From Gardnerella vaginalis (lineage in GTDB: Bacteria > Actinomycetota > Actinomycetes > Actinomycetales > Bifidobacteriaceae), in contig NZ_KQ961857.1 in NCBI RefSeq assembly GCF_001563665.1, positions 179,332 through 243,331 of the forward strand: DNA of 64,000 bases, written 5' to 3'. The notes under the pieces were generated by a model. It made no database searches, was not told where the DNA came from, and saw only the letters and a program-made list of their open reading frames with translations. Every line of letters starts with the position of its first letter. Positions within the stretch are counted from its first letter, which is position 1. Below are positions 7,743-17,269 of the stretch, in pieces. The position numbers and the translations under genes were made by a program.

Positions 7743-10700
7743 TTAGCGCTGTTTAGTGCGCTTGCCGAAGGTTACCAAAGCAGTGGTGAGCAAAGACTCG
7801 ACCCATCCATGACGAGCAAACGCACCGGAAACAGCGAATATTGAGAACAGCCCGATAGACAAGAACGTAAACATAACAGCCGACTGACCTCCAGTATGCG
7901 GCAAAGGCACCGGCTTAACAAAGGTTTCCAAATAGTACGTTGTAGTAAAGAATATCAAAGGCGACTTTGGATTACTAACAGGCACAGCATCATCACTATC
8001 GCCAAGTTCTCTCCATTCACAACCGCTTTTAGCTTGCTTCTTAAACAAGATTTTATAAGCATTGCCCTGTTCGCCAGCATCTCCTTCGATTCCTTCGATT
8101 TCTTTGCTTCCTTCATCACCGTCATCTGTTACAGATCGCGATTCTATTGCGGATTGCAATTCCTTTACACGCGATTTCAACTTTGCACTACGCGAATCAG
8201 AATCGTGTTCTTCACCTTCTCCAGTACTTTCACTTTCATCAGGATTTTCATCAGGATTTTCACCTTCACCTTCACCACCAGGTTCCTCGCCACCAGTAAC
8301 TTCGCCCGATTGAGAATCTATAGCACTTCTAAACTTTGAAGCGAAACTATTTTTTACAATTCTGTACGCATAATCCTGCGATTTTTCATCCTGTTTCTTC
8401 TCTAAATTACTCGAATTATACAGTGCAGGAACATAGTACGTATAAGTAGTTCCACTCAAATCTCTATTGCAATCACATGTCATATTGTCATTTTTTATAT
8501 CGCCAGGCTCCATTAGTTTGGCTTTAACAGGAATGTAGTATGTAATCTTTTTAAGATCATCATCGTTTGAAATTGTATCTAAAATCGTAACATTATTAGT
8601 TACGACTATATTATTGCTGTGACCCTTCTCATCGATGGAGAATATGTCACCACTAGCAAAATGTTTTGCTATAGGATCATCATCAGGATTATTCTCAAAA
8701 CCACTAGACTTCAAGTTATTCGCAATCAGTGTGCCTTTAAAACCATCAAACATACTATCAACAGAAAAGTAATGTTTGCTCTCATCATCAGGGTCAGCAT
8801 TAACCAAAGGTGTACTCGACTTTGTAAAAGTCTTATTGCTGAAATCTAATACAAGACTGTCGCCGCTTCCGGCTCCTGCATTGGAAAACATCAAACTAAG
8901 ATTCGTAACTTTTGAAATATCCCACTTGCTCAAATCCGCAGAACCAGTAAGAGATTTGCAATCCGCAAACATGCTAGACATGTCCTTAACATTGCTAACA
9001 TTCCAACCACTCAATGCACTTATATCAGTCAAATTATCAGTACCTTCAGCAAGGCTGTGGCTGAACATTTCACACATATTCGTAACATTGCCAACATTCC
9101 AATCTTTTAGACCTGAAAGATTACTTAATCCAATACACCCCTCGAACATGTCATGCATATCAGTAACATTGTCAACCTTCCATTTTGCTAAATCTGAAAG
9201 GCTACTTAAGCTCTTACAACCGCTGAACAGACTATTCATATCCGTAACATTGTCAACCTTCCAGTCTTTCAAATCACTAATGTTCGCCAGCAATTCACAA
9301 CCACTAAACAGGCTAGACATGTTCGTAACATTGCCAACTTTTGTTGCCCAATTACTCAACTTCTCTGCACTAGTAAGCTTTTTACAATCCGCAAACATGC
9401 CAGACATGTTCGTAACATTGCCAACATTCCAGTCTTTTAAATCTGAAAGGCTACTTAAGCTCTTACAACCGTTGAACATGTTATGCATATCCGTTACATT
9501 GTCAACATTCCAGTCTTTCAAATCACTAATACTATTCAACAATTCACAACCACTGAACATGCCAGACATGTTCGTAACATTGCCAACCTTTGCTGCCCAA
9601 TTACTCAATGCACTTATATTAGTCAATCCAGTTTTAGTGTCAGAGTCGGAATCAGCGCAACCGTTGAACATACTATTCATATCCGTAACATTGCCAACAT
9701 TCCAGTTTTCTAGACCAGAAAGATTACTTAAGCCCTTACAACCGTTGAACATGTCATGCATGTCAGTAACATTGTCAACCTTCCAGTTTGCTAGATCTGA
9801 AAGGCTACTTAAGCCCTTACAACCTTTAAACATGCCATCCATTTTCGTAACATTGCCAACATTCCAATCTTTTATATATGAAAGACTCGTTAAGCCACTA
9901 CAACCGTTGAACATATCATGCATATTCTTAACATTGTCAACCTTCCAATCTTTCAAAGGCTCAATGCTACTAATATTGTTGCATCCATAGAACATTCTAA
10001 ACGTGCTAGTTAATCTGCTTGTGCTGCTCTTACCTTTTGTATTCCAACTAGCTAATCCATTGATATTGTTAAGATTAAAGCAATTTGCAAACATGTCATC
10101 CATTGCCGTAACGTTACTGACATTCCAATCTTCTATGCCAACAGTATTTTGAATCTGTGTCTCCGCAAACATTGCCCTCATGCCTGTAACTTTACTTACA
10201 TCCCACTTTTGAAACGCATTCAAATTTTTACCAATATTCATACAGTATCTGAACATGCTGTTCATTGACTCGACTTTTTTAGTTTTCCAGTTTCCCAAAC
10301 CAGTAAAATCTTCTAGACTGCCACAACCCTCGAACATGCTATCCATATTCGTAACGTTACTAACATTCCAGTCTTTCAAAGGTTCAAGCGAAGTAATATT
10401 CATCAAACCTGCATATCCGGCTAGATTAAAACTATCACGTTTATCTTCGTCCGCAATAACAGCCGAGAACATGCTCTTCATGTTCGTAACCTTGCTCACA
10501 TCCCAATCTTTCAAACCGTCAATATCATTTAAATTCGTGCACCCCTCGAACATGCCCTCCATATTCGTAACTTTGCTCACATCCCAATCACTCAAAAAAC
10601 TAAGATTAGTTAATGAGGAATCCTTAAAAAGATAGGACATGTCTGTAACATAACTTATATCAAACTTTTCGATATTATCAATGTTACTAATATTTTTCCC

Positions 10701-11492
10701 TGAAAAAAGACCTACATAATTCTTCCCGTCCAATTTTGACAAACGCCCGTACGCATACATTTTGCCACCGTAAAAACTAAGCGAGCTATCTGTAGGAGCA
10801 AGTTTTTTTATTTCATTTATAATTGCATCAAACTCATCACTGTGTTGATCAGCACTAACAGCACATTTGTTTGCTCCGGATGGAGGTTCGATTGCAAGAG
10901 TCCCAATTGTTCCATCTGAATTAGTTGCCCAGGCAGTAGCCACGCAAGCAGGAAGTGCTTTAACTTGCTCTAGGGTTAATTTCTCACTATCACCGGAGGC
11001 GCGATTTTGACCCTTAGTTTTTTTAGCGTCTTTGCTATCTTTTTTAGAAGCTTTGTCAGCATTTTTGTCAGATTTACCAGATTTTACAGCATCTTTACTG
11101 ACATCTTTATTGGCATCTTTGCCAGAACCTTTACCAGCAATTTTCCCGGCATCCTTGCCAGCATTGCTGTTATCTACAGACCCCCCCCCATTAGATTCTT
11201 CACCAGCTACCCCATTAGCTGCACTGTTACCTTCTTTTTTATTCCCATCTTTATAATTCTTATCCCCTTTATCCACTTCCTTAACAGTTTCCCCTTTAAC
11301 TCCCCCTTCACCTGACTTATTTTGACCTCTATTATTCTCAGCAACAGCAGATAATACAGCAGCAAACAATGGATTTTTCGTTACGTTTGCATAAGCAAGC
11401 CCCTGCAACACAGTTACGCTTAAAATAATAGAAATTACACACGAAACGGCGCCGATTGCCGAAAGAATACGATGCTTCTTACTCCTCTTCAT
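7743..11492 (-). CDS. BspA-like (DUF285) repeat surface protein with LPxTG anchor
   Basis: Large cell-wall-anchored surface protein of 1249 residues. I choose the ATG at 11492 (GAGAGG 7 bases upstream) rather than the TTG at 11507. It has a signal peptide (about 1-36), a Lys/Gly/Asp-rich stalk (about 55-165), then about 21 repeats of 22-40 residues with the pattern WNVSNVTNMxxMFxGCxxL, characteristic of BspA-like leucine-rich repeats. An acidic Glu/Gly/Ser-rich stretch follows, then the sorting signal LPHTGG (near residue 1197) with a hydrophobic segment and basic tail. BspA-like proteins often bind host matrix or other bacteria; that role is inferred. A run of nine Gs encodes Gly 102-104 and could allow slippage. 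Confidence 0.9.
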   Translation of the reverse strand: MKRSKKHRILSAIGAVSCVISIILSVTVLQGLAYANVTKNPLFAAVLSAVAENNRGQNKSGEGGVKGETVKEVDKGDKNYKDGNKKEGNSAANGVAGEESNGGGSVDNSNAGKDAGKIAGKGSGKDANKDVSKDAVKSGKSDKNADKASKKDSKDAKKTKGQNRASGDSEKLTLEQVKALPACVATAWATNSDGTIGTLAIEPPSGANKCAVSADQHSDEFDAIINEIKKLAPTDSSLSFYGGKMYAYGRLSKLDGKNYVGLFSGKNISNIDNIEKFDISYVTDMSYLFKDSSLTNLSFLSDWDVSKVTNMEGMFEGCTNLNDIDGLKDWDVSKVTNMKSMFSAVIADEDKRDSFNLAGYAGLMNITSLEPLKDWNVSNVTNMDSMFEGCGSLEDFTGLGNWKTKKVESMNSMFRYCMNIGKNLNAFQKWDVSKVTGMRAMFAETQIQNTVGIEDWNVSNVTAMDDMFANCFNLNNINGLASWNTKGKSSTSRLTSTFRMFYGCNNISSIEPLKDWKVDNVKNMHDMFNGCSGLTSLSYIKDWNVGNVTKMDGMFKGCKGLSSLSDLANWKVDNVTDMHDMFNGCKGLSNLSGLENWNVGNVTDMNSMFNGCADSDSDTKTGLTNISALSNWAAKVGNVTNMSGMFSGCELLNSISDLKDWNVDNVTDMHNMFNGCKSLSSLSDLKDWNVGNVTNMSGMFADCKKLTSAEKLSNWATKVGNVTNMSSLFSGCELLANISDLKDWKVDNVTDMNSLFSGCKSLSSLSDLAKWKVDNVTDMHDMFEGCIGLSNLSGLKDWNVGNVTNMCEMFSHSLAEGTDNLTDISALSGWNVSNVKDMSSMFADCKSLTGSADLSKWDISKVTNLSLMFSNAGAGSGDSLVLDFSNKTFTKSSTPLVNADPDDESKHYFSVDSMFDGFKGTLIANNLKSSGFENNPDDDPIAKHFASGDIFSIDEKGHSNNIVVTNNVTILDTISNDDDLKKITYYIPVKAKLMEPGDIKNDNMTCDCNRDLSGTTYTYYVPALYNSSNLEKKQDEKSQDYAYRIVKNSFASKFRSAIDSQSGEVTGGEEPGGEGEGENPDENPDESESTGEGEEHDSDSRSAKLKSRVKELQSAIESRSVTDDGDEGSKEIEGIEGDAGEQGNAYKILFKKQAKSGCEWRELGDSDDAVPVSNPKSPLIFFTTTYYLETFVKPVPLPHTGGQSAVMFTFLSIGLFSIFAVSGAFARHGWVESLLTTALVTFGKRTKQR
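11181..11189 (-). repeat. G9 homopolymer inside the BspA-like gene
   Basis: Nine consecutive C on the plus strand, read as GGG GGG GGG for three glycines about 102 codons into the gene. Loss or gain of one base would truncate the protein before the repeat domain, so it is a credible contingency tract. It is the longest G/C homopolymer I saw in the window. Confidence 0.7.
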
Positions 11493-11961
11493 CAAACTAC
11501 CTCTCAAATGTAAACAAATCCGCTACCGGCGTATAAACATGGCACAAAACGCATCTGTCAAGAAAGTTCACCGGCGAACACAATCTTTACACACTCTTCT
11601 TGTATTATACACTCACAAACATAAATCTGCATAGCGAAATTTATTCATGCAGCAATAAACATAGAAAACCAGACGCAGAAAATTTGAAAAAACATAGCGA
11701 ATTAAACGTAGAGAACTAAACGAGAAAATTAAACCTAGAGAATTAAACATAACAATCGCATCTCCATTGATGCGTTTGTTACAAAAATAGAATAAAAAAT
11801 ATACAAAACTGGGGCTGAAATCCACTATAGACTTTCGAATTTCACTATAAACTTGAAACTCAAGCTATGTAAACTCGATATATTCGATTTCACAAGCTAA
11901 TCAAACAAGCTAAGAAATCTAAAAATCTACGCGAATTTCAACCCCAGTCTAGTAACTTAAC
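11493..11961. promoter_or_regulatory. Gene-free region between BspA-like gene and pgi; candidate promoter and operator
   Basis: On the minus strand TTGACA (11561-11556) is followed 18 bases later by TTTATA (11537-11532), a possible sigma-70-type promoter for the BspA-like gene. Just upstream, GTTCACCGGCGAAC (11566-11579) is a near-perfect palindrome. The 11640-11760 stretch holds degenerate GAATTAAAC repeats. CTGGGGCTGAAAT (about 11811) and ATTTCAACCCCAG (about 11934) form a wide inverted repeat next to the pgi stop. No gene seen. Confidence 0.4.
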
Positions 11962-13656
11962 TTACTTGCGATGAGCGCGATAGAAACGAATCAAGCTTTG
12001 AGTAGAAGCATCCTGAGCTGCCAAAGCTTCATCATCCTTAGAAATTGCAGGAGTAATTTGCTTTGCAAGCTGCTTACCAAGCTCAACTCCCCACTGATCA
12101 TAGGAATCCAAGCCCCACACAGTGCCTTCAACGAAAGTAATATGCTCATAGAGAGCAATCAACTCGCCCAAGCTAAATGGAGTCAAAGCCTCACCGAAGA
12201 TAGAAGTTGTTGGACGATTGCCGCTAAATACGCGAGCTGGAACAATCTCTTCTGGAGTTCCTTCAGCGCGAACTTCATCTGCAGTCTTACCGAAAGCAAG
12301 AGCCTTAGTCTGTGCAAGATAGTTGCCCAAGAATAGCTCATGTACGTCTTGATCGCCATCTTTAGTAGGATTTGGCGTATTCACGAAAGCAATGAAATCA
12401 GCTGGAATAAGCTGAGTGCCCTGGTGAATCAACTGGTAGAAAGCGTGCTGACCGTTAGTTCCTGGCTCACCCCAGAAGATTTCACCTGTTTCACTTGTTA
12501 CAGGAGTTCCATCCCAACGAACCGACTTACCATTAGATTCCATTGTGAGCTGCTGCAAATAAGCAGGGAAACGATGCAAGTACTGATCATATGGAAGCAC
12601 AGCGTGAGAAGCAACCTTATAGAAGTTGCGATACCACACGTTGAGCATACCAAGAAGAACTACAACATTCTTCTCGAATGGGGTCTCAACGAAGTAAGTG
12701 TCGATTGCATGGAAGCCATGCAAGAACTCCTCAAAGCGCTCAGGTCCAAGAACAACAGCCAAAGAAGTACCAACAGCGGAATCCACAGAGTAACGACCGC
12801 CAACCCAGCTCCAGAAACCGAAAGCGTTGGTTGGGTTAATTCCGAACTCTTCAACCTTCTCTAAGTTTGTGGAAACAGCTACGAAGTGCTTAGCAACAGC
12901 ATCAGCCTTTTGAGCGTCACTTCCATCAATAGCACCAGACTCTTGAAGCTTGTTAAGCAACCATGTACGAGCAGTGCGAGCGTTAGTCAAAGTTTCCAAA
13001 GTAGTGAAAGTCTTAGAAACAATAATGAAAAGCGTAGTTTCTGGATCCAAATCCTTAGTCTTTTCTGCCATATCGTTTGGATCAATGTTAGAAACATAGC
13101 GAGCGCTAATACCAGCATCTGCGTATGGCTTCAAAGCTTCGTAAACCATCACTGGACCTAAATCAGATCCACCGATACCAATGTTTACAACAGTCTTAAT
13201 GTTCTTACCGGTAACGCCTTTCCAAGCGCCAGAACGAACTTCATTAGCAAAATCGTAAATACGCCCTAATACTTCACGCACATCTGCAACAGTATCTTGA
13301 CCGTCTACAATGAACTTACCTGAATCCTCAGCAGGACGGCGCAAAGCAGTGTGTAATACAGCGCGATCTTCAGTATTGTTAATATGCACACCTGTATACA
13401 TAGCCTTTGTGCGCTCATCAAGCTTTACAGCTTTTGCAAGATCAGCAAAAAGCCTAAGAGTTTCAGGCTTGATTAAATTCTTAGAAAGATCGAAGTGAAG
13501 ATCTCCAGCTTCGAAGCTCAACTTATCCACGCGATTTGCATCCTCTGCAAACCACTTCTTCAGGCAGACGCCTTCTGACTGCAACTCGTCGTAATGCTTC
13601 TTTAATGCAGCCCATTCTGGGGTTTTTACGGCGTCAACTGGCGGATTGATGGCCAT
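11962..13656 (-). CDS. pgi: Glucose-6-phosphate isomerase
   Basis: Interconverts glucose 6-phosphate and fructose 6-phosphate in the cytoplasm, feeding the fructose-6-phosphate (bifid) shunt. At 564 residues it is the long form. Both family signatures are present: the GIGGSDLGP sugar-phosphate site, [14 protein letters not shown], and [16 protein letters not shown]; the C-terminal [11 protein letters not shown] is also conserved. GAAAGGACC lies close upstream of the ATG at 13656. It stands alone on this strand. A 9-bp palindrome at 13701-13719 lies in its upstream region. Confidence 0.98.
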   Translation of the reverse strand: MAINPPVDAVKTPEWAALKKHYDELQSEGVCLKKWFAEDANRVDKLSFEAGDLHFDLSKNLIKPETLRLFADLAKAVKLDERTKAMYTGVHINNTEDRAVLHTALRRPAEDSGKFIVDGQDTVADVREVLGRIYDFANEVRSGAWKGVTGKNIKTVVNIGIGGSDLGPVMVYEALKPYADAGISARYVSNIDPNDMAEKTKDLDPETTLFIIVSKTFTTLETLTNARTARTWLLNKLQESGAIDGSDAQKADAVAKHFVAVSTNLEKVEEFGINPTNAFGFWSWVGGRYSVDSAVGTSLAVVLGPERFEEFLHGFHAIDTYFVETPFEKNVVVLLGMLNVWYRNFYKVASHAVLPYDQYLHRFPAYLQQLTMESNGKSVRWDGTPVTSETGEIFWGEPGTNGQHAFYQLIHQGTQLIPADFIAFVNTPNPTKDGDQDVHELFLGNYLAQTKALAFGKTADEVRAEGTPEEIVPARVFSGNRPTTSIFGEALTPFSLGELIALYEHITFVEGTVWGLDSYDQWGVELGKQLAKQITPAISKDDEALAAQDASTQSLIRFYRAHRK

Positions 13657-13700
13657 TTCAAGGTCCTTTCATATTTGATGAAGTGACGTGATGCTCGGTT

Positions 13701-13719
13701 TTATTCAACAGTTGAATAA
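13701..13719. promoter_or_regulatory. Palindrome upstream of pgi
   Basis: TTATTCAAC, A, GTTGAATAA: a perfect 9-bp inverted repeat with one central base, 45 bp before the pgi start codon. Position and symmetry suit a repressor operator; no regulator can be named. Confidence 0.45.
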
Positions 13720-13902
13720 GACGACTTCGCGCATTTCGCACATAACTCGACCGCCTACATCACTATCTTCCACCTCACAAGATACTCACAAAAGCGGACA
13801 GAGTTACACAAAATTCACACGCCACGCCAAGTAGACAAACTTTAAAAAATACAGTAAACTGTTTGATTCGTGCGCGAGTCGCGAATGCTTCTCGGGCAAC
13901 TT

Positions 13903-13975
13903 GCCACTTTAGCTCAGTCGGTAGAGCGTCTCCCTCGTAATGAGAAGGTCGACAGTTCGATTCTGTCAAGTGGCT
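13903..13975 (+). tRNA. tRNA-Thr (CGT anticodon)
   Basis: 73-nt cloverleaf: acceptor GCCACTT pairs with AAGTGGC, D-arm GCTC/GAGC, anticodon loop CTCGTAA giving CGT (codon ACG), T-arm with TTCGATT. The 31-39 position at the base of the anticodon stem is C-T rather than a pair. CCA is not encoded. Confidence 0.93.
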
Positions 13976-14028
13976 CTCAAATCCACTCGAGCATGTAAAC
14001 AATTATTACATTCCTTGATTGGATTTAT

Positions 14029-14109
14029 GCGCGAGTGGCGAAATGGTAGACGCGCAGGATTTAGGTTCCTGTGTCTTATGACGTGTGGGTTCAAGTCCCA
14101 TCCCGCGCA
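14029..14109 (+). tRNA. tRNA-Leu (TAG anticodon)
   Basis: 81-nt class II tRNA with a variable arm (GTGTCTTATGACGT region), acceptor GCGCGAG/CCCGCGC with one A-C mismatch, anticodon loop TTTAGGT giving TAG (codon CUA), and T-loop TTCAAGT. It lies 53 bp after tRNA-Thr on the same strand and may be cotranscribed with it. Confidence 0.93.
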
Positions 14110-14157
14110 CTTTTTGATTTTAGAAATTGAACTCAAACTTTTTGAATTTATTTAACG

Positions 14158-14316
14158 CTAAAAACTTTCTTACTTCGCAAAAACTTTCTTACTTCGCAAA
14201 AACTTTCTTCTTTCGAAAGAGTTCTTACTTCGTCAAAACTTATTCAACTTCGTAAAAACTTATTCAACGCTGAAAAACTTCTAACCACAATCAAAACTTC
14301 TAACCACAATCAAAGA
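14158..14316. repeat. Degenerate 17-19 bp tandem repeats between tRNA-Leu and comF-like gene
   Basis: AAAAACTTTCTTACTTCGC occurs in near-identical tandem copies (14159-14220), grading into GTAAAAACTTATTCAAC units and then two AAAACTTCTAACCACAATC units. Nothing coding is seen. Confidence 0.6.
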
Positions 14317-14357
14317 ATTTTCTTGATGTAAAATTAAATTGCAAATAATCTAAAAAC

Positions 14358-15422
14358 ATGGTTGGAGGACGCATCTTAAATTCAAGTGCACAAGAATTGG
14401 GGGCTTGTGCACAACACTCTCATACTCGCACACACGAACGCACACACGAACGCGAACATTCCCTCACGCATGAGCACTCTCACATTTGCACACGCTACAG
14501 TGCAAACTCTCACACAAGCACAACAACAAGCATAAACGCGCACGCAAGCGCAAACGCGCACGAAAAACACACTCCCTCACACTCTAAAAAACACCTAATT
14601 TGCACAAGTTTCAACGAGTATTCGCTATGCAATCGCACACATCAATGGTTTTGCGCAAACTGGTATTCTTTCTGGAAAGCTATAGAAACTTTGCTTTTCC
14701 CACGAGGTTGTGCAGGATGCAATAAGCCAGATGAAATTTTATGCAAAAATTGTTTAAATTTAATGAATCACGTGTACTCAAAAGATTTACCTGGAAGTGA
14801 ATATAAAAAGTTATACGCTTGCAGTTTATACGAAGGACCAATTCGCACAGCCATACTTTCATGGAAAGATCACAACGATATTGAATGTGATACTCCATTT
14901 TCTAAAGTAATATCTTCTTTAACTTATACAGTGATTGCAAATCACAAACAGAAAGAAAACACTAAATACACAACTATAAGTGGAAATATTTCGCATTGTA
15001 TTGATAGAAAATCAAATAAAACACTTCAAAATAACGACTCAGAAATCATTATCATTCCAATGCCATCTTCTAAAAAATCATTACACAATCGCGGAAGAAA
15101 ACACATAATACCACTAGCAAAAGCAATAGAATCAACTCTTAACTGTCACAAAATAAAATCAAGAGTATGCTGTGCAATCCGCATGAATAAAAGCGTTAGT
15201 AATAAATCTGTTCAAACATCTGGAATTAAAGGACGGCTTGCGCGTAGTGCCAACGCTTTTATAGTTACAAAAAACTTAGTTGAAAATCGAAAAGTAATAA
15301 TAGTTGACGATATAGTTACTACAGGATCTACTATGAGCAATTGCACAAATGCTTTAAAAAAATCAGGAGCAACAGTTATAGCAGGATTTGCATTGGCAAT
15401 TACTACTTCAAAAATCCATTAG
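14358..15422 (+). CDS. comF: ComF-family phosphoribosyltransferase-like protein with His-rich N-terminus
   Basis: The C-terminal 240 residues match ComF/GntX-type proteins: LLFPRGCAGCNKPDEILCKNC (zinc-finger Cys pairs), YEGPIRTAILSWKDH, the phosphoribosyl region with IIPMPSS and NRGRKH, and the PRPP-binding VIIVDDIVTTGSTM. ComF proteins take part in DNA uptake in competent bacteria; here the partner genes are not in view. The first 90 residues are odd: about 14 histidines in Thr/His/Glu repeats (THERTHER) encoded by a 12-bp tandem repeat (about 14437-14460). There is no clear ribosome binding site for the ATG at 14358, so the true start and whether the His-rich part is translated are uncertain. 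Confidence 0.85.
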   Translation: MVGGRILNSSAQELGACAQHSHTRTHERTHEREHSLTHEHSHICTRYSANSHTSTTTSINAHASANAHEKHTPSHSKKHLICTSFNEYSLCNRTHQWFCANWYSFWKAIETLLFPRGCAGCNKPDEILCKNCLNLMNHVYSKDLPGSEYKKLYACSLYEGPIRTAILSWKDHNDIECDTPFSKVISSLTYTVIANHKQKENTKYTTISGNISHCIDRKSNKTLQNNDSEIIIIPMPSSKKSLHNRGRKHIIPLAKAIESTLNCHKIKSRVCCAIRMNKSVSNKSVQTSGIKGRLARSANAFIVTKNLVENRKVIIVDDIVTTGSTMSNCTNALKKSGATVIAGFALAITTSKIH

Positions 15423-15598
15423 ATTTTATAAGCTTCACTCTAATCATATCTAAACTGTGTTTGCAAAACGCATATAAGCTCATTTAATATTTTTCGCAAT
15501 TCAAGCTTTTAAAATATAAATTTTTGTGTCATCATTTTCAAGATTAAAATTATATGCAATACTGAAATAGTTGCGTTATATCTAAAAGGGGGCATGCT

Positions 15599-16429
15599 GT
15601 GTTAGAAGCTATAGTGCATGATTGCAATGAATATCTTCTTGCTGAGCGCATAGCTCAATCATCGCTTATCGCGCTCGATTTAGATAATACTTTAGCGTGC
15701 TCAAGGCAACCAATGCTCCCAGATATGGCATCTATATTAAGCGATTTAATATGCGAAAAGCCGATAGCGATTATCACTGGCGGATGCATGAACTTAGTGA
15801 AAACTCAAATTTTAGACGTTCTTAATCCGTATACGAAATTGGAAAATTTACATATTATGCCAACGAATGGCACTAGATACTATCGCATTGAAGGCAATGG
15901 AGAATTGCATTGTGTTTATGCTCACAATATTCCAGATGAAGACATCGATAAAATCATTAAAGTTATACGCGTTTGCGCTAAAAATCTAGGATTGTTAAAA
16001 GAACCTGGGGATTTAGATTTATGGGGCGAACAAATCGAAAATCGTGGAAGTCAAGTCACATTTTCAGCACTAGGACAAAATGCTCCAGCTTTTCGTAAAA
16101 AAGCTTGGGATCCTAACGGTGTTTTGAAAGCTAAATTAGCTAATGCTATTCGCGAAAACTTACCTGATTTTGCTGTTCGTCAAGGAGGAGATACAAGCGT
16201 AGATGTTTATTGCAAAGGCGATGATAAAGCTCACGCATTGACTACTCTTTCCAATATTTGTGGCATAGATGTGGAAGATACTGTATTTATTGGGGATCGG
16301 ATGAGCGAAGGCGGAAACGACTACCCTACTGCTTTTACTGGCACTCTTGCAGTTGAAGTACAAAATCCTAAAGATACAGTTGAATTATGCAAGCGCGTAT
16401 TGCGTGAGATCAGATTCGCCAATAATTAA
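15599..16429 (+). CDS. HAD-superfamily (Cof/phosphomannomutase-like, IIB) hydrolase
   Basis: Predicted cytoplasmic sugar-phosphate phosphatase or phosphomannomutase-like enzyme, 276 residues. HAD motif I is LDLDNTLA (catalytic Asp), motif II IAIITGG, the cap region includes QVTFSALGQ as in eukaryotic-type phosphomannomutases, and the C-terminal motif IV is FIGDRMSEGGND. GTG start at 15599 is supported by AAAAGGGGG 6 bases upstream. Substrate unknown. It is followed directly by the repeated 245-bp noncoding element. Confidence 0.85.
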   Translation: MLEAIVHDCNEYLLAERIAQSSLIALDLDNTLACSRQPMLPDMASILSDLICEKPIAIITGGCMNLVKTQILDVLNPYTKLENLHIMPTNGTRYYRIEGNGELHCVYAHNIPDEDIDKIIKVIRVCAKNLGLLKEPGDLDLWGEQIENRGSQVTFSALGQNAPAFRKKAWDPNGVLKAKLANAIRENLPDFAVRQGGDTSVDVYCKGDDKAHALTTLSNICGIDVEDTVFIGDRMSEGGNDYPTAFTGTLAVEVQNPKDTVELCKRVLREIRFANN

Positions 16430-16830
16430 ACTTGTAAAAATCGTATAGTTTTACTTACAAAATTCCCCTATTTGTTGTGGCTTAGCTCTCAGAGTTTCTC
16501 TCATCGCAAGATTTTTACTAAGTAAGTTAAGTATAGATTGTGTACTAGTGAGGTGTGGGAAAAACTTCGCGAACAATAAAAAGCGAAACGGTATTTAAAA
16601 AAGTTACACCTAATCCAAACTCTTTATAAAACTAAAGTAAGCTAAAATCTAAATCTTATTACTACAAGCAATAACAATTAAACATGCGTAAAAAGTTGAA
16701 GCTCCTGTGAGGTAAGTATTTCCCACACCTCACAACAACAGTAAAATTTTGTAAGTAAAGCTATAGCTTACTAAAGCAACAGCCGCGCATTTTGAAAACT
16801 TTGCCTATAGCATAATTTACATTGGAAAAT
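16430..16830. other. Gap between HAD gene and zincin gene
   Basis: Besides the repeated element, 16433-16455 holds GTAAAAATCGTATAGTTTTAC, and 16804-16821 holds CCTATAGCATAATTTACA. Both resemble the CTATAGGATT-type ends found around copies 2 and 3, so the full element may reach from 16433 to 16821. Confidence 0.45.
16511..16754 (+). ncRNA. Repeated structured noncoding element, copy 1
   Basis: A 244-bp gene-free sequence about nine-tenths identical (by eye) to 61844-62090, with a third copy starting at 63951. GTGAGGTGTGGGAAA (16548-16562) pairs perfectly with TTTCCCACACCTCAC (16719-16733), closing a domain of about 185 nt, and four more pairs follow one A-A mismatch. TGTGAGGT (16706-16713) can instead pair with ACCTCACA (16727-16734), so two structures compete for the 3' arm. 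TTCGC/GCGAA near 16566-16586 adds an internal hairpin in this copy. It might be an RNA gene or a miniature transposable element; orientation is arbitrary if the latter. Confidence 0.5.
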
Positions 16831-17259
16831 ATGACAACTTTAATATGGGATCAACGCCGTTATAGAAACCGTCATGGACGTGGTATGCGCGCTCCTATGT
16901 TTGGCACTAGACTACCACGATATCGTACAGCGAGCGCAATGTTTGACTCTATGGTTGCTTCTCAAATACGTAGACTTAATTCAGCTTGGAGCGAGCTGAC
17001 GCGCAACATTCAATTTGCTGTAGAGGACGTTCCGCCTTCTCAACCGCTTATTTGGGAAAGCAATAAGAGGATTTTATCTCAATGTTTTCCAGCAAGCCAC
17101 GGAATTAAAGCGCGAATTGTGTTATATCGACTCCCATTATGCAATCATGTAACAAGCAGAGCGGAACTAAATTATGCTATACGAGATGAGATAGTTCAAC
17201 GCTTAGCTGAATTATACGGTAGAAGACCTGAAGAAATAGACCCAGATTGGGGAATGTAG
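16831..17259 (+). CDS. Zincin-like metallopeptidase family protein lacking HExxH
   Basis: 142 residues from the ATG at 16831 (a TTG at 16822 would add three residues). The pattern FDSMVASQIRRL, FAVEDVPPSQ, ARIVLYRLPL and RRPEEIDP matches the actinobacterial version of the zincin_1 (PF06262-type) family. The helix that carries HExxH in active members reads RDEIVQRLAEL here, so zinc binding and peptidase activity are doubtful. Function unknown. It is convergent with the DUF5719 gene, with 10 bp between the stops. Confidence 0.7.
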   Translation: MTTLIWDQRRYRNRHGRGMRAPMFGTRLPRYRTASAMFDSMVASQIRRLNSAWSELTRNIQFAVEDVPPSQPLIWESNKRILSQCFPASHGIKARIVLYRLPLCNHVTSRAELNYAIRDEIVQRLAELYGRRPEEIDPDWGM

Positions 17260-17269
17260 TAAAAGAAGA

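Noticed and set aside
8776..9990. 404-codon open frame on the plus strand
   Set aside because: It is antisense to the BspA-like repeats, whose regular composition keeps the opposite frame open. The translation is a mirror repeat without a ribosome binding site or known domain.
16511..16754. Riboswitch controlling the zincin gene
   Set aside because: Copy 2 has no downstream gene on the same strand, so a general cis-leader role does not fit.
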